The notes under the pieces: model-generated
Databases searched by the model: none
What the model was told of the DNA's origin: nothing
The model's input: the letters and a program-made list of their open reading frames with translations, nothing else
Made by a program: the position numbers and the translations under genes
Shown: positions 1-5,953 of the stretch, in pieces
Layout of the letters: each line of letters starts with the position of its first letter
Numbering within the stretch: the stretch's first letter is position 1
Assembly (NCBI GenBank): GCA_964643485.1
Contig: CAZXRA010000119.1
Coordinates: forward strand, 1-9,596
DNA: 9,596 bases
Reading direction: 5' to 3'
From: Iamia sp964643485
GTDB taxonomy: Bacteria > Actinomycetota > Acidimicrobiia > Acidimicrobiales > Iamiaceae

Positions 1-329
1 GCGCAGCCGGCCTGGCTCGATACGCACACCGTCGACCGGCCGGGATAGTGCATGAGGACCGTCTCGACTCGGGCCCCGTCGCCCAGGGTCCACAGCCACT
101 TCACCGTGTCGCCCCCGTCAGCGACGGCCTCGGTGGTGAGCCCCAACCCCTCGGGCAGGGCCTCGGCCAGGCGGCGCCGCAGGGCCAGGGGGAGGTTCGT
201 CATCTCCTCGGGGGTGGCGAGCTGGTCGTGCAGGCCGGCCCACACCTGGTCGACCCGATAGCGGGGCTCGCCGTCGAGCAGGGCACCCAAGGCGTCGCGG
301 TCGACGTCGTAGCGGGTGGGCGCGGGCAC
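1..329 (-). CDS. rlmN: RlmN, 23S rRNA adenine-2503 C2-methyltransferase (N-terminal part, cut by window edge)
   Basis: Radical-SAM enzyme that methylates C2 of A2503 in 23S rRNA (and, in some bacteria, A37 of certain tRNAs). The 109 complete codons read from a GTG at 329 down to the left edge. Visible family blocks are YRVDQVW (residues 24-30, the N-terminal accessory domain), MTNLP (43-47), TVKWLWTL...DGARVETVLM (75-93) and VCVSSQAGCA at the edge. Cys102 matches the E. coli Cys118 that resolves the methylated intermediate, and Cys109 is the first cysteine of the CX3CX2C iron-sulfur motif; their spacing of 7 is as in E. coli. The rest of the radical-SAM barrel lies outside the window. The gene starts 23 bp after mshD on the same strand without its own Shine-Dalgarno, so it is probably cotranscribed with mshD. 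The start is chosen because Acidimicrobiia-like RlmN proteins begin shortly before the YD(V/L) motif; the family assignment is firm. Confidence 0.93.
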   Translation of the reverse strand, partial: MPAPTRYDVDRDALGALLDGEPRYRVDQVWAGLHDQLATPEEMTNLPLALRRRLAEALPEGLGLTTEAVADGGDTVKWLWTLGDGARVETVLMHYPGRSTVCVSSQAGC

Positions 330-352
330 CCGTCGAGGGTAGCGAGCGGTCC

Positions 353-1165
353 CTACGCCCGGCGGGTGCGCACCTGGCGGGTTCGGTGGATCGAGAAGCC
401 GAGCCCGTGGTAGAGGCGCCGGGCCGCGGCGTTGCCGGCGTCGACGTAGAGGAGGGCGGTGGTGATGCCCCGGCCGGCGATGTGCTCCAGGCCGGCCACG
501 GTGAGACTGCGGCCCAGGCCCCGTCCGGCGGCCGATGGGTCGATGCCGATCACGTAGATCTCGCCCCGACGGGGCCCGTCACCGTCGGACGGGTGGACCT
601 TGGTCCAGCAGAACCCGTCGAGGTCGCCTCCCTCGTCCACGGGGGGGACGCCGTCGGCGAGCAGGAACCCGGCCGAGTCGAACCAGGGCTCGGACATGGT
701 GGCCCGTAGCGTGGCCACCGACTCGTGGCCCTGGTCGGGGTGATGGGCGAAGGCCCGGTTGTTGCACCGCACCCACGCCTCCTCGTCCGGGCTGCCGGAC
801 CGCAGGGGGCGTACGGCGACCGGCGTCGTGGCGGCGACGAGGCTGCGCTCCAGGGGGAGGGGGCGGCGGAGCTGGAGGACGACCCGGCGCCCGGGCAACC
901 CGGCCCGCTCGGCCACGGCATCGACGACGCCAGCGTCCTCGTCCGTCTCCCAGTGGGCGGCGGTGGCCCCTCTCGCCAGGCCTCGGCCGGCCAGGGCGTC
1001 GAGCAGGACGGCCAGGGCGGCCCGGCCGGCAAGCTCGGTGGTGGCGGGCAGGGGATCGGTGGCGATCCACAGCTCGCCGCTTCGTTCCCGGGTTCGGGCC
1101 CGCAACCCGGCCGCCGGACCCTCGGTGATCTCGCCCCCATCGTCGGTGAGGCGGTGGGAGGGCAC
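353..1165 (-). CDS. mshD: Mycothiol synthase (GNAT acetyltransferase), with a shortened N-terminal half
   Basis: Acetylates the cysteinyl amine of Cys-GlcN-Ins with acetyl-CoA, the last step of mycothiol synthesis, in the cytoplasm. The product is 270 aa from GTG 1165, against roughly 300-315 in characterised MshD. The C-terminal GNAT domain is clear: NNRAFAHHPDQG (residues 135-146), EPWFDSAGF (about 159-167), GFCWTKVH (184-191), the acetyl-CoA loop GIDPSAAGRGLGRS (207-220) and LLYVDAGNAAARRLYHGLGF (238-257). The N-terminal half (about 1-110) keeps only the tail of the usual first GNAT domain (VLQLRRPLP) and shows no RxxGxG acetyl-CoA loop; in the known enzyme this half is not the catalytic one. 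The frame stays open up to an ATG at 1327, but those extra residues lie antisense to nth and look non-native. GTG 1165 sits 7 bases after a TAGGGT box, suggesting a leaderless mRNA. It diverges from nth and is followed 23 bp later by rlmN. Confidence 0.88.
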   Translation of the reverse strand: MPSHRLTDDGGEITEGPAAGLRARTRERSGELWIATDPLPATTELAGRAALAVLLDALAGRGLARGATAAHWETDEDAGVVDAVAERAGLPGRRVVLQLRRPLPLERSLVAATTPVAVRPLRSGSPDEEAWVRCNNRAFAHHPDQGHESVATLRATMSEPWFDSAGFLLADGVPPVDEGGDLDGFCWTKVHPSDGDGPRRGEIYVIGIDPSAAGRGLGRSLTVAGLEHIAGRGITTALLYVDAGNAAARRLYHGLGFSIHRTRQVRTRRA

Positions 1166-1172
1166 GGCGCCG

Positions 1173-1178
1173 ACCCTA
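1173..1178 (-). promoter_or_regulatory. -10 box (TAGGGT) of mshD, leaderless type
   Basis: On the minus strand TAGGGT ends 7 bases before the GTG of mshD and no Shine-Dalgarno lies between. It fits the actinobacterial TAnnnT -10 pattern, with transcription starting at or next to the start codon. No clear -35 is seen. The same hexamer drives nth in the opposite direction. Confidence 0.6.
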
Positions 1179-1208
1179 GAGGCCGCGCCGCGGAGGACCG
1201 GCCGTCGG

Positions 1209-1214
1209 TAGGGT
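1209..1214 (+). promoter_or_regulatory. -10 box (TAGGGT) of nth, leaderless type
   Basis: TAGGGT is followed by 6 bases and then the ATG of nth at 1221. No purine-rich Shine-Dalgarno fits in the gap. The spacing matches that seen before hisD, hisF and the groES-like gene in this window. Confidence 0.65.
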
Positions 1215-1220
1215 CGGTGG

Positions 1221-1877
1221 ATGGCCGGTCCCCGCTCTCCCCAGGGCCGGGCTCGGGTGGTCCACGAGCGGCTCGCGGAGCTGTTCCCGGGGACGGCCGT
1301 CGAGCTCTGCGCCCTCGACCACCGCAACCCCTACGAGTTGCTGGCCGCCACCATCCTCTCGGCTCAGTGCACCGACGAGCGGGTCAACTCGGTGACGCCG
1401 GCCCTGTTCGCCCGCTATCCCACACCCCACGACCTGGCTGGCGCCGACCCGGCGGCGGTGGAGGAGATCATCCGCCCCACCGGGTTCTTCCGCAACAAGG
1501 CCCGCAGCCTCCTGGGGATGGCCCATGCCGTCGACACCCGGTTCAAGGGCGAGGTGCCGTCGGCCATGGCCGACCTGGTGACCATCCCCGGGGTGGGGCG
1601 CAAGACGGCCAACGTGGTGCGCAGCGTGGCCATGGACCGGCCCGGCCTCCCGGTCGACACCCACGTGGGCCGGCTGTCGCGGCGGCTGGGTCTCACCGAG
1701 GAGACCGACCCGGTGAAGGTCGAGATGGTCCTCAGCCGCATGGTGCCGGCGGCGGAGCGGGGCATGTTCAGCCTGCGGATGATCCTGCACGGCCGGGCCA
1801 CGTGCCAGGCCCGCTCCCCCCGGTGCGAGGAGTGTGCACTGGCCGACATCTGTCCCTCGGCGGGCCGGGTCACCTGA
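1221..1877 (+). CDS. nth: Endonuclease III (bifunctional DNA glycosylase/AP lyase)
   Basis: Removes oxidised pyrimidines from DNA and nicks the resulting abasic site (base excision repair). The 218-aa product matches the family length (about 210-250). The helix-hairpin-helix LVTIPGVGRKTANVV (119-133) carries catalytic Lys128, and the catalytic aspartate is Asp146 in PVDTHVGRLSRRLG (144-157). The C-terminal 4Fe-4S ligands are Cys195, Cys202, Cys205 and Cys211, in the exact C-x6-C-x2-C-x5-C spacing. An upstream block ATILSAQCTDERVN (43-56) is also typical. ATG 1221 is chosen because it lies 6 bases after a -10 box and gives a normal N-terminus. The gene is divergent from mshD and monocistronic as far as can be seen: the next plus-strand element is a candidate small RNA, and no intrinsic terminator is found directly after the stop. 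In other actinobacteria nth also belongs to a conserved housekeeping neighbourhood. Confidence 0.96.
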   Translation: MAGPRSPQGRARVVHERLAELFPGTAVELCALDHRNPYELLAATILSAQCTDERVNSVTPALFARYPTPHDLAGADPAAVEEIIRPTGFFRNKARSLLGMAHAVDTRFKGEVPSAMADLVTIPGVGRKTANVVRSVAMDRPGLPVDTHVGRLSRRLGLTEETDPVKVEMVLSRMVPAAERGMFSLRMILHGRATCQARSPRCEECALADICPSAGRVT

Positions 1878-1925
1878 CACAGATCGTCAGTCTCTGACAA
1901 AGAAAAGACCCGACCCCCGGGTCAG
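1874..1925. repeat. Four alternating CTGAC/GTCAG half-sites after nth
   Basis: CTGAC at 1874-1878 (overlapping the nth stop codon), GTCAG at 1886-1890, CTGAC at 1894-1898 and GTCAG at 1921-1925. Neighbouring pairs form inverted repeats with 7-, 3- and 22-base spacers, so alternative hairpins are possible. A further weak stem GACCC/GGGTC (1907-1911 with 1919-1923) competes with the last pair. The stretch also holds an unusually A-rich run (1898-1906) for this genome. It could be an operator upstream of the small RNA or the decaying 3' end of the nth transcript. No regulator is assigned. Confidence 0.35.
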
Positions 1926-1954
1926 GGGCTGGACGTGATCCTCCTCTACGTGCG

Positions 1955-1960
1955 TATGAT
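1955..1960 (+). promoter_or_regulatory. -10 box (TATGAT) of the candidate small RNA
   Basis: TATGAT differs from the sigma-A consensus TATAAT at one base and stands out in this GC-rich sequence. It predicts a transcript start near 1967, just before the first stem-loop. A weak -35 candidate, TGGACG (1930-1935), has a long 19-base spacer. Confidence 0.5.
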
Positions 1961-1966
1961 GACGCC

Positions 1967-2062
1967 CGACCAGGTTCCCGCCACCTGGTTCCCTGCGACG
2001 CCGGGATCCGCCGCCTGGCGTCGCCCCGACGGGGGCGCCTCTGGCGCCCCCGTCGTCTTTTT
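1967..2062 (+). ncRNA. Candidate small RNA with three stem-loops, resembling 6C RNA
   Basis: A roughly 96-nt RNA is predicted from a start near 1967 to the T-run ending at 2062. Stem 1 pairs ACCAGGT (1969-1975) with ACCTGGT (1983-1989), loop TCCCGCC. Stem 2 pairs GCGACGCC (1995-2002) with GGCGTCGC (2017-2024), extendable by three pairs (one G-U), leaving the loop ATCCGCCG. Stem 3 is the terminator (2028-2054). Both regulatory-type loops are C-rich and share the core CCGCC, separated by short single-stranded linkers. The actinobacterial 6C RNA family has two hairpins with runs of C in the loops plus a terminator and is about 90-95 nt in mycobacteria, where the loops bind G-rich mRNA segments; as I recall, it lies about a dozen genes from nth in M. 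tuberculosis. Here the C-runs are interrupted by G, so membership is uncertain. Being a structured, terminated RNA is better supported than the family name. No convincing ORF lies inside. Confidence 0.58.
2028..2062 (+). terminator. Strong Rho-independent terminator
   Basis: A perfect 12-bp stem GACGGGGGCGCC (2028-2039) with GGCGCCCCCGTC (2043-2054), a TCT loop, then GTC and five T (2058-2062). It works on the plus strand only, because no T-run follows on the minus strand. It ends the candidate small RNA and any nth read-through, and lies 15 bp from the 3' end of the convergent 66-codon gene. Confidence 0.92.
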
Positions 2063-2076
2063 CCGCCCGGGTCGGA

Positions 2077-2277
2077 TCAGAGGCGCCGACCGGCGGCATC
2101 GAGGGCCCGCCGCGCCGTGCGCAGGGCCCGCTCGGCGTCGTAGAGGGCGGCCGACACCGCCTCGGTGCCGTCCCGGTCCGTGGCCCGAGCCCCGGCCAGG
2201 GTGCGGGCGACCAGGTCGTCGAGCTGGGCGGACATGGCGCTCAGGGCGGCGGCGGTGGGCATCTCGGGCTCGGCCAT
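2077..2277 (-). CDS. Small helical protein of unknown function (66 aa)
   Basis: I do not recognise the family. From ATG 2277 the frame encodes 66 residues. The first about 12 are likely flexible (MAEPEMPTAA). Then come two predicted amphipathic helices, about 13-31 (LSAMSAQLDDLVARTLAGA) and about 38-63 (TEAVSAALYDAERALRTARRAL), rich in Ala, Arg, Asp and Glu and separated by RATDRDG. The pattern suits a helical hairpin or short coiled coil; there is no signal peptide, membrane segment or cysteine. Its reality is supported by strong G/C at third codon positions, an otherwise empty gap between the terminator and hisD, and a start codon 6 bases after a CACACT box. The open frame continues upstream to 2655 but would run antisense into hisD, so the internal ATG is preferred. 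Divergent from hisD; the 64-bp gap holds both promoters. No terminator of its own is seen. Confidence 0.6.
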   Translation of the reverse strand: MAEPEMPTAAALSAMSAQLDDLVARTLAGARATDRDGTEAVSAALYDAERALRTARRALDAAGRRL

Positions 2278-2283
2278 GGCCCC

Positions 2284-2289
2284 AGTGTG
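2284..2289 (-). promoter_or_regulatory. Possible -10 box (CACACT) of the 66-aa gene
   Basis: On the minus strand CACACT lies 6 bases before the ATG at 2277, the same spacing as the TAnnnT boxes elsewhere in this window. It keeps the conserved A at position 2 and T at position 6 but has C at position 1, so it is weak. No Shine-Dalgarno is present. Confidence 0.35.
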
Positions 2290-2329
2290 GCGGCCGGCAA
2301 CCGGTGGGGAGCGCTCGGACCGCCTTGGA

Positions 2330-2335
2330 TAGCGT
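2330..2335 (+). promoter_or_regulatory. -10 box (TAGCGT) of the hisDCBHA operon, leaderless type
   Basis: TAGCGT is followed by 6 bases and then the GTG of hisD at 2342. With so short a gap there is no room for a His-codon leader peptide, a T-box or an attenuator, so control, if any, must act at initiation or by enzyme feedback. No clear -35 is visible. Confidence 0.62.
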
Positions 2336-2341
2336 GCGTTC

Positions 2342-3655
2342 GTGCTCACCCGTCTCGACCTGCGCGGCGTCCCCGATGCCGGGCTCGCCGACCTCCTGCC
2401 CCCCGTGGCCGTCGACGACGACGGCCCCCGTTCTGCCGTGCGCGAGGTGCTCGACGCCGTGCGCCACCGGGGCGACGCCGCGGTGCGGGAGCTGACCCTC
2501 CGCTTCGACGGAGTGGACGTGGCCACCACGCGAGTGCCGGCCGAGGCGCTGGCCGCCGCCCCCGCCGCGGTGGGCCCCGACGTGCGGGACGCCCTCGCCG
2601 TGGCCGCCGCCGGCATCGAGGACTTCCACCGCCACCAGGTGCGCCCACCCACCACCTACCGGCGGGACGGCATCGTGATCGAGGGCCGGGCCCAGCCCGT
2701 CGACCGAGCCGGCTGCTACGTGCCGGGTGGCCGGGCCCTGTACCCGTCGACCGTGCTCATGACGGCCATCCCGGCCCTGGTGGCCGGGGTTCCCGAGGTG
2801 GTCCTCTGTGTTCCCCCTGGGCCCGACGGCGAGGTACCGGCCCTCACCCTGGCCGCCGCCGCCGTCGCCGGTGTCACCGAGGTCCACCGGGTGGGCGGGG
2901 CCCAGGCCGTCGCGGCCCTGGCCTACGGCACCGAGTCCATCGCCGCCGTCGACGTCATCGTCGGGCCCGGCAACGTGTACGTGGCCGAGGCCACGCGCCA
3001 GGTGGCGGGGGAAGGGCGGGTCGGCGTGCCGTCCGCCTTCGCCGGGCCGTCGGAGGTGGTGGTGATCGCCGACGCCTCGGCCCCCGCCGCCCTGGCCGCC
3101 GTCGACGTCATCCTCCAAGCCGAGCACGGCCCTGGGGGCCGGGCCTGGTTCGTCACCTGGGACGAGGCCGTGGCCGACGCCGTCGAGGCCGAGATCGCCC
3201 TCCAGGTCGCCGCCTCCCCCCGCCGGGACGACGTGGAGGCCACCTTCGCCGCCGGCGGGCGTCTGGCCCTCGTCGACGGCCCGGCCCAGGCTGCGGCGGT
3301 CACCAACCGGGTCGCCCCCGAGCACTTGGAGGTGATCTGCGACGCCGCGGCAACTGCCGAGGTGGTGGGGGCCATCCGCCACGCCGGCGCCGTGTTCGTC
3401 GGCCCCTGGGCTCCGGCCTCGGTGGGCGACTACGTGGCCGGCCCGAGTCACGTCCTCCCCACGGCGGGCACGGCCCGCTTCGGCTCGGCCCTGACAGTGG
3501 CCGACTTCACCAAGGACATCCACGTCGTCACCCTCGACCGCGACGCCCTGGCCCGGGTCGGTCCGGCCGTGGCCGTCCTGGCCGACGCCGAGGGCCTACC
3601 CGCCCACGCCGACTCCGTCCGTCGTCGCCTGGCCGTGCCGGCCGACGCGCCATGA
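2342..3655 (+). CDS. hisD: Histidinol dehydrogenase
   Basis: Zinc enzyme that oxidises L-histidinol to L-histidine in two NAD+-dependent steps, the last of the pathway. The product is 437 aa, the normal length. Zinc ligands are seen at Gln259 and His262 (LQAEHGPGG), Asp363 (VGDYVAGPSHVLPT, 361-374) and His422 (GLPAHADSVR, 418-427). The catalytic Glu327-His328 pair lies in APEHLE. The NAD-binding region shows AGCYVPGGRA (123-132), VGGAQAVAALAYGTE (184-198) and VIVGPGN (205-211). One difference is AEHGP where AEHDP is usual. GTG 2342 is chosen because it lies 6 bases after a -10 box and gives a standard N-terminus. The stop overlaps the hisC start as ATGA (3652-3655), giving translational coupling. 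First gene of the five-gene his operon. Confidence 0.97.
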   Translation: MLTRLDLRGVPDAGLADLLPPVAVDDDGPRSAVREVLDAVRHRGDAAVRELTLRFDGVDVATTRVPAEALAAAPAAVGPDVRDALAVAAAGIEDFHRHQVRPPTTYRRDGIVIEGRAQPVDRAGCYVPGGRALYPSTVLMTAIPALVAGVPEVVLCVPPGPDGEVPALTLAAAAVAGVTEVHRVGGAQAVAALAYGTESIAAVDVIVGPGNVYVAEATRQVAGEGRVGVPSAFAGPSEVVVIADASAPAALAAVDVILQAEHGPGGRAWFVTWDEAVADAVEAEIALQVAASPRRDDVEATFAAGGRLALVDGPAQAAAVTNRVAPEHLEVICDAAATAEVVGAIRHAGAVFVGPWAPASVGDYVAGPSHVLPTAGTARFGSALTVADFTKDIHVVTLDRDALARVGPAVAVLADAEGLPAHADSVRRRLAVPADAP

Positions 3656-4725
3656 CCGCGGCCCGCGCCCGCATCCGCCCCCGCGACGCGGTGGAGTTGA
3701 TGGACGGCTACCACTCACCCCAGGTCGACGTGGACGTCCGCCTCAACACCAACGAGTCGCCGGTGCCGCCACCGCCCGCCTTCCTCGACGCCGTGGCCGC
3801 CGCCGTGGCTGGGGTCGACTGGCACCGCTACCCCGACCGTGCCGCCCGGGCCCTGCGGGAGCGCCTCGCCGCCCTGCACGGCGTCGACCCGGCCCAGGTC
3901 TTCGTGGCCAACGGGTCCAACGAGGTGCTCCAGACCCTGTCCCTCACCTATGGGGGGCCGGGGCGGAACGTGGCCGTCTTCGAGCCCACCTACGCCCTGC
4001 ACTCCCACATCGCCCGCATCACCGGCACCGGCGTGGCCGAGGGGGAGCGGGCCGCCGACTTCTCGCTCGACATGGACGAGGTGCGGCGGGTGCTGGGCGA
4101 GGCCGATCCGGCCATCACCTACCTGTGCTCGCCCAACAACCCCACGGGCATGGTCGAGACGCCGGAGACGGTCGACGAGGTGCTGGGCTTGGCCCCCGGC
4201 CTGCTCGTGGTGGACGAGGCCTACGGCCAGTTCGCCCCCTGGTCGGCTCTGGAACGGGTCGACGAGGACACGCCTCTCGTCGTCACCCGCACCTTCTCCA
4301 AGACGTGGTCCATGGCCGCCGCCCGTCTCGGCTACCTGATCGGGCCCTCCTGGGTCGTGGCCGAGTTGGAGAAGGTGGTGCTGCCCTACCACCTCGACGC
4401 GCTCAAGCAGGTGGCCGGCACCGTGGCCCTCGACTTCGTGGCCGACATGGAGACCCGTGTCGCTCACCTCGTGGAGGAGCGGGGCCGGCTGGCGGCCGCC
4501 CTGGCCGAGCTGCCCTGCGACGTGTGGCCCTCGGGGGCCAACTTCATCCTGTTCCGGCCCCGGGAGCGCGACGGCGCCGCCGTGTGGCAGGACCTCGTGG
4601 ACCGCTCCGTCCTGGTCCGCAACTGCTCGTCGTGGCCCCGCCTCGGGGGCTGCCTGCGCGTCACCGTCGGCACCACCGACGAGGACGACCGCTTCCTCAC
4701 CGCCCTCCGGGAGGCCCTGACATGA
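3652..4725 (+). CDS. hisC: Histidinol-phosphate aminotransferase
   Basis: PLP enzyme (fold type I aminotransferase) converting imidazole-acetol phosphate plus glutamate to histidinol phosphate. The product is 357 aa, typical for actinobacterial HisC. Visible sites are LNTNESP near the N-terminus (31-37), HRYPD (58-62), GSNEVLQ (88-94), SPNNPTG (160-166, contacts to PLP), VVDEAYGQF (186-194; Asp188 and Tyr191 contact the pyridine ring), the PLP lysine Lys217 in TFSKTWSMAAARLGY (214-228) and Arg336 near the C-terminus (CLRVTVG), which holds the substrate carboxylate. Start ATG 3652 overlaps the hisD stop by 4 bases and no Shine-Dalgarno precedes it, so translation probably depends on hisD ribosomes. 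The frame is open upstream to 2287 within hisD, but those residues are not HisC-like. Its stop overlaps hisB as ATGA. Confidence 0.96.
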   Translation: MTAARARIRPRDAVELMDGYHSPQVDVDVRLNTNESPVPPPPAFLDAVAAAVAGVDWHRYPDRAARALRERLAALHGVDPAQVFVANGSNEVLQTLSLTYGGPGRNVAVFEPTYALHSHIARITGTGVAEGERAADFSLDMDEVRRVLGEADPAITYLCSPNNPTGMVETPETVDEVLGLAPGLLVVDEAYGQFAPWSALERVDEDTPLVVTRTFSKTWSMAAARLGYLIGPSWVVAELEKVVLPYHLDALKQVAGTVALDFVADMETRVAHLVEERGRLAAALAELPCDVWPSGANFILFRPRERDGAAVWQDLVDRSVLVRNCSSWPRLGGCLRVTVGTTDEDDRFLTALREALT

Positions 4726-5315
4726 CCCGCGCTGCGTCCCGGTCCCGCACCACCAAGGAGACGTCGATCACCATCGCGATCGACGTCGACGGTCCCCGGG
4801 GCGAGGTGGCGGCCTCGACCGGGCTGCCCTTCTTCGACCACATGCTCGACCAGATCGGCCGCCACGGCGGCTTCGACCTCACCATCGAGGCCACCGGCGA
4901 CCTGCACGTCGACGGCCACCACACCGTCGAGGACGTCGGCATCCTGCTGGGCGAGACGTTCAGGGAGGCGCTGGGCGACAAGGCCGGCGTCCGCCGCTTC
5001 GCCTCCGGCCTCTACCCATTGGACGAGGCCCTGGTCGAGGTGGCCCTCGATCTGTCGGGCCGGCCCTTCGTCGTCTACGACGTGCCCTTCGGCGAGGTGC
5101 TGCCCCTGGGCGACCCGCCCTTCAACCCGGAGATGGCCGAGCACTTCTGGCAGAGCTTCGCCACCGCGGCCGGGATCACCCTGCACGTCACCCGCCGGGC
5201 CGGTCGCAACACCCACCACGTCATCGAAGCCACGTTCAAGGGCGTGGCCCGCTGCCTGCGCGACGCCGTGCGGGTGGAGGGCTCCGGCGTGCCGTCCACC
5301 AAGGGTTCGTTGTGA
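4722..5315 (+). CDS. hisB: Imidazoleglycerol-phosphate dehydratase (monofunctional)
   Basis: Dehydrates imidazole glycerol phosphate to imidazole acetol phosphate; a manganese enzyme forming large oligomers. The 197 aa contain only the dehydratase, without the N-terminal histidinol-phosphatase half found in E. coli HisB, so that phosphatase must be coded elsewhere. Metal-binding and catalytic blocks are FFDHMLDQIGRHGGFDL (37-53), DGHHTVEDVGILLGE (64-78), HFWQSFATAAGITLHV and the segment GRNTHHVIEATFKGVAR, with the typical ending PSTKGSL. ATG 4722 overlaps the hisC stop (ATGA) and has a good Shine-Dalgarno, GGGAGG (4709-4714), 7 bases upstream inside hisC. The stop overlaps the GTG of hisH (GTGA, 5312-5315). 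Confidence 0.97.
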   Translation: MTRAASRSRTTKETSITIAIDVDGPRGEVAASTGLPFFDHMLDQIGRHGGFDLTIEATGDLHVDGHHTVEDVGILLGETFREALGDKAGVRRFASGLYPLDEALVEVALDLSGRPFVVYDVPFGEVLPLGDPPFNPEMAEHFWQSFATAAGITLHVTRRAGRNTHHVIEATFKGVARCLRDAVRVEGSGVPSTKGSL

Positions 5316-5953
5316 CGCTCATCGCCGTCCTCGACTACGGCATCGGCAACCTGCGATCGGCCCAGAAGGCTCTGGAGAAGGTGGGGGCCGACGCTCGACT
5401 CACCGCCGATCCCGAGGTGATCGCCGCCGCCTCCGGACTGGTGTTGCCGGGCGTGGGCGCCTTCGGGCGCTGCATGGAGTCGCTGAACGCCGCCGGCCTC
5501 ACCGTCATCGCCGGCGAGGCGGCCGTCGCCGCGGCGACCGGCGAGGGCCGACCCTTCCTCGGTGTGTGCGTGGGCATGCAGATGCTCTTCGACGGCTCCG
5601 ACGAGTCGCCCGGCGTGCCCGGCCTGGGTGTGCTGCCCGGACGCATCCGCCTTCTCCCCGAGGGGGTGAAGCGGCCCCAGATGCAGTGGAACACCCTCGA
5701 CTGGACGGGCTCCTCGCCCCTGGCCGAGGGCCAACCCGACCCGGCGTGGGTGTACTTCGTGCACTCCTACTGGGCCGAGGCCGACCCGGCCGACGTGGCC
5801 GCGACCTGTGACTACGGCGCCCCCGTCACCGCCGCGGTGGCCCGAGGCCGGCTGTGGGCCACCCAGTTCCACCCCGAGAAGTCGGCGGCCAACGGCCTGC
5901 AGCTCCTGCGCACGTTCTTGTCGGCCTGCGCCGCTCCGGCCGGAGTGCGCTGA
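5312..5953 (+). CDS. hisH: Imidazole glycerol phosphate synthase, glutaminase subunit
   Basis: Class I glutamine amidotransferase that releases ammonia from glutamine and channels it to HisF, making IGP and AICAR from PRFAR. The 213 aa show the N-terminal LDYGIGNLRSAQKAL (7-21), LPGVGAFG (45-52), the nucleophile elbow GVCVGMQMLF (84-93) with Cys86, and the rest of the triad His187 and Glu189 in TQFHPEKS (184-191). The HisF-contact motif reads RPQMQWN (121-127), where PHMGWN is more usual; Gln for His and Gln for Gly are substitutions that seem tolerated in related sequences. GTG 5312 overlaps the hisB stop by 4 bases and has a weak AAGGG (5301-5305) upstream. The partner HisF is coded 1.5 kb downstream under its own promoter, so the two subunits are not made from one coupled message. 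Confidence 0.96.
   Translation: MTLIAVLDYGIGNLRSAQKALEKVGADARLTADPEVIAAASGLVLPGVGAFGRCMESLNAAGLTVIAGEAAVAAATGEGRPFLGVCVGMQMLFDGSDESPGVPGLGVLPGRIRLLPEGVKRPQMQWNTLDWTGSSPLAEGQPDPAWVYFVHSYWAEADPADVAATCDYGAPVTAAVARGRLWATQFHPEKSAANGLQLLRTFLSACAAPAGVR

Larger units (their letters stand above)
1170..1217. repeat. 9-bp inverted repeat holding the two divergent promoters
   Basis: CCGACCCTA (1170-1178) and TAGGGTCGG (1209-1217) are perfect reverse complements, 30 bp apart, in the 55-bp gap between mshD and nth. Each arm contains the -10 box of the gene it faces. The mirror symmetry extends past the hexamers by three bases (CGG), so the arms share the initially melted region. It may be promoter similarity alone or a site for a shared regulator; nothing here decides between these. 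Confidence 0.55.

Noticed and set aside
1166..1327. An upstream ATG extension of mshD to 1327
   Set aside because: The added 54 residues lie antisense to nth, are unlike MshD, and would remove the divergent promoter region.
725..1897. A 390-codon plus-strand frame over mshD and nth
   Set aside because: Low-complexity Gly/Arg/Pro product that overlaps two well-supported genes on different strands.
2278..2341. A his leader peptide, attenuator or T-box before hisD
   Set aside because: The gap to the divergent gene is 64 bp, no run of His codons or anti-terminator stems is seen, and the -10 box lies 6 bases from the start codon.
1935..2495. A GTG-initiated plus-strand frame after nth
   Set aside because: It runs through the stem-loops, the terminator and the opposite-strand 66-aa gene into hisD out of frame; composition is Arg/Pro-rich noise.
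1946..3523. A 525-codon minus-strand open frame across hisD and the nth-hisD gap
   Set aside because: It is rich in Gly, His and Asp as expected of the antisense of a high-GC gene, covers the unmistakable hisD, and crosses the terminator; a shadow frame.
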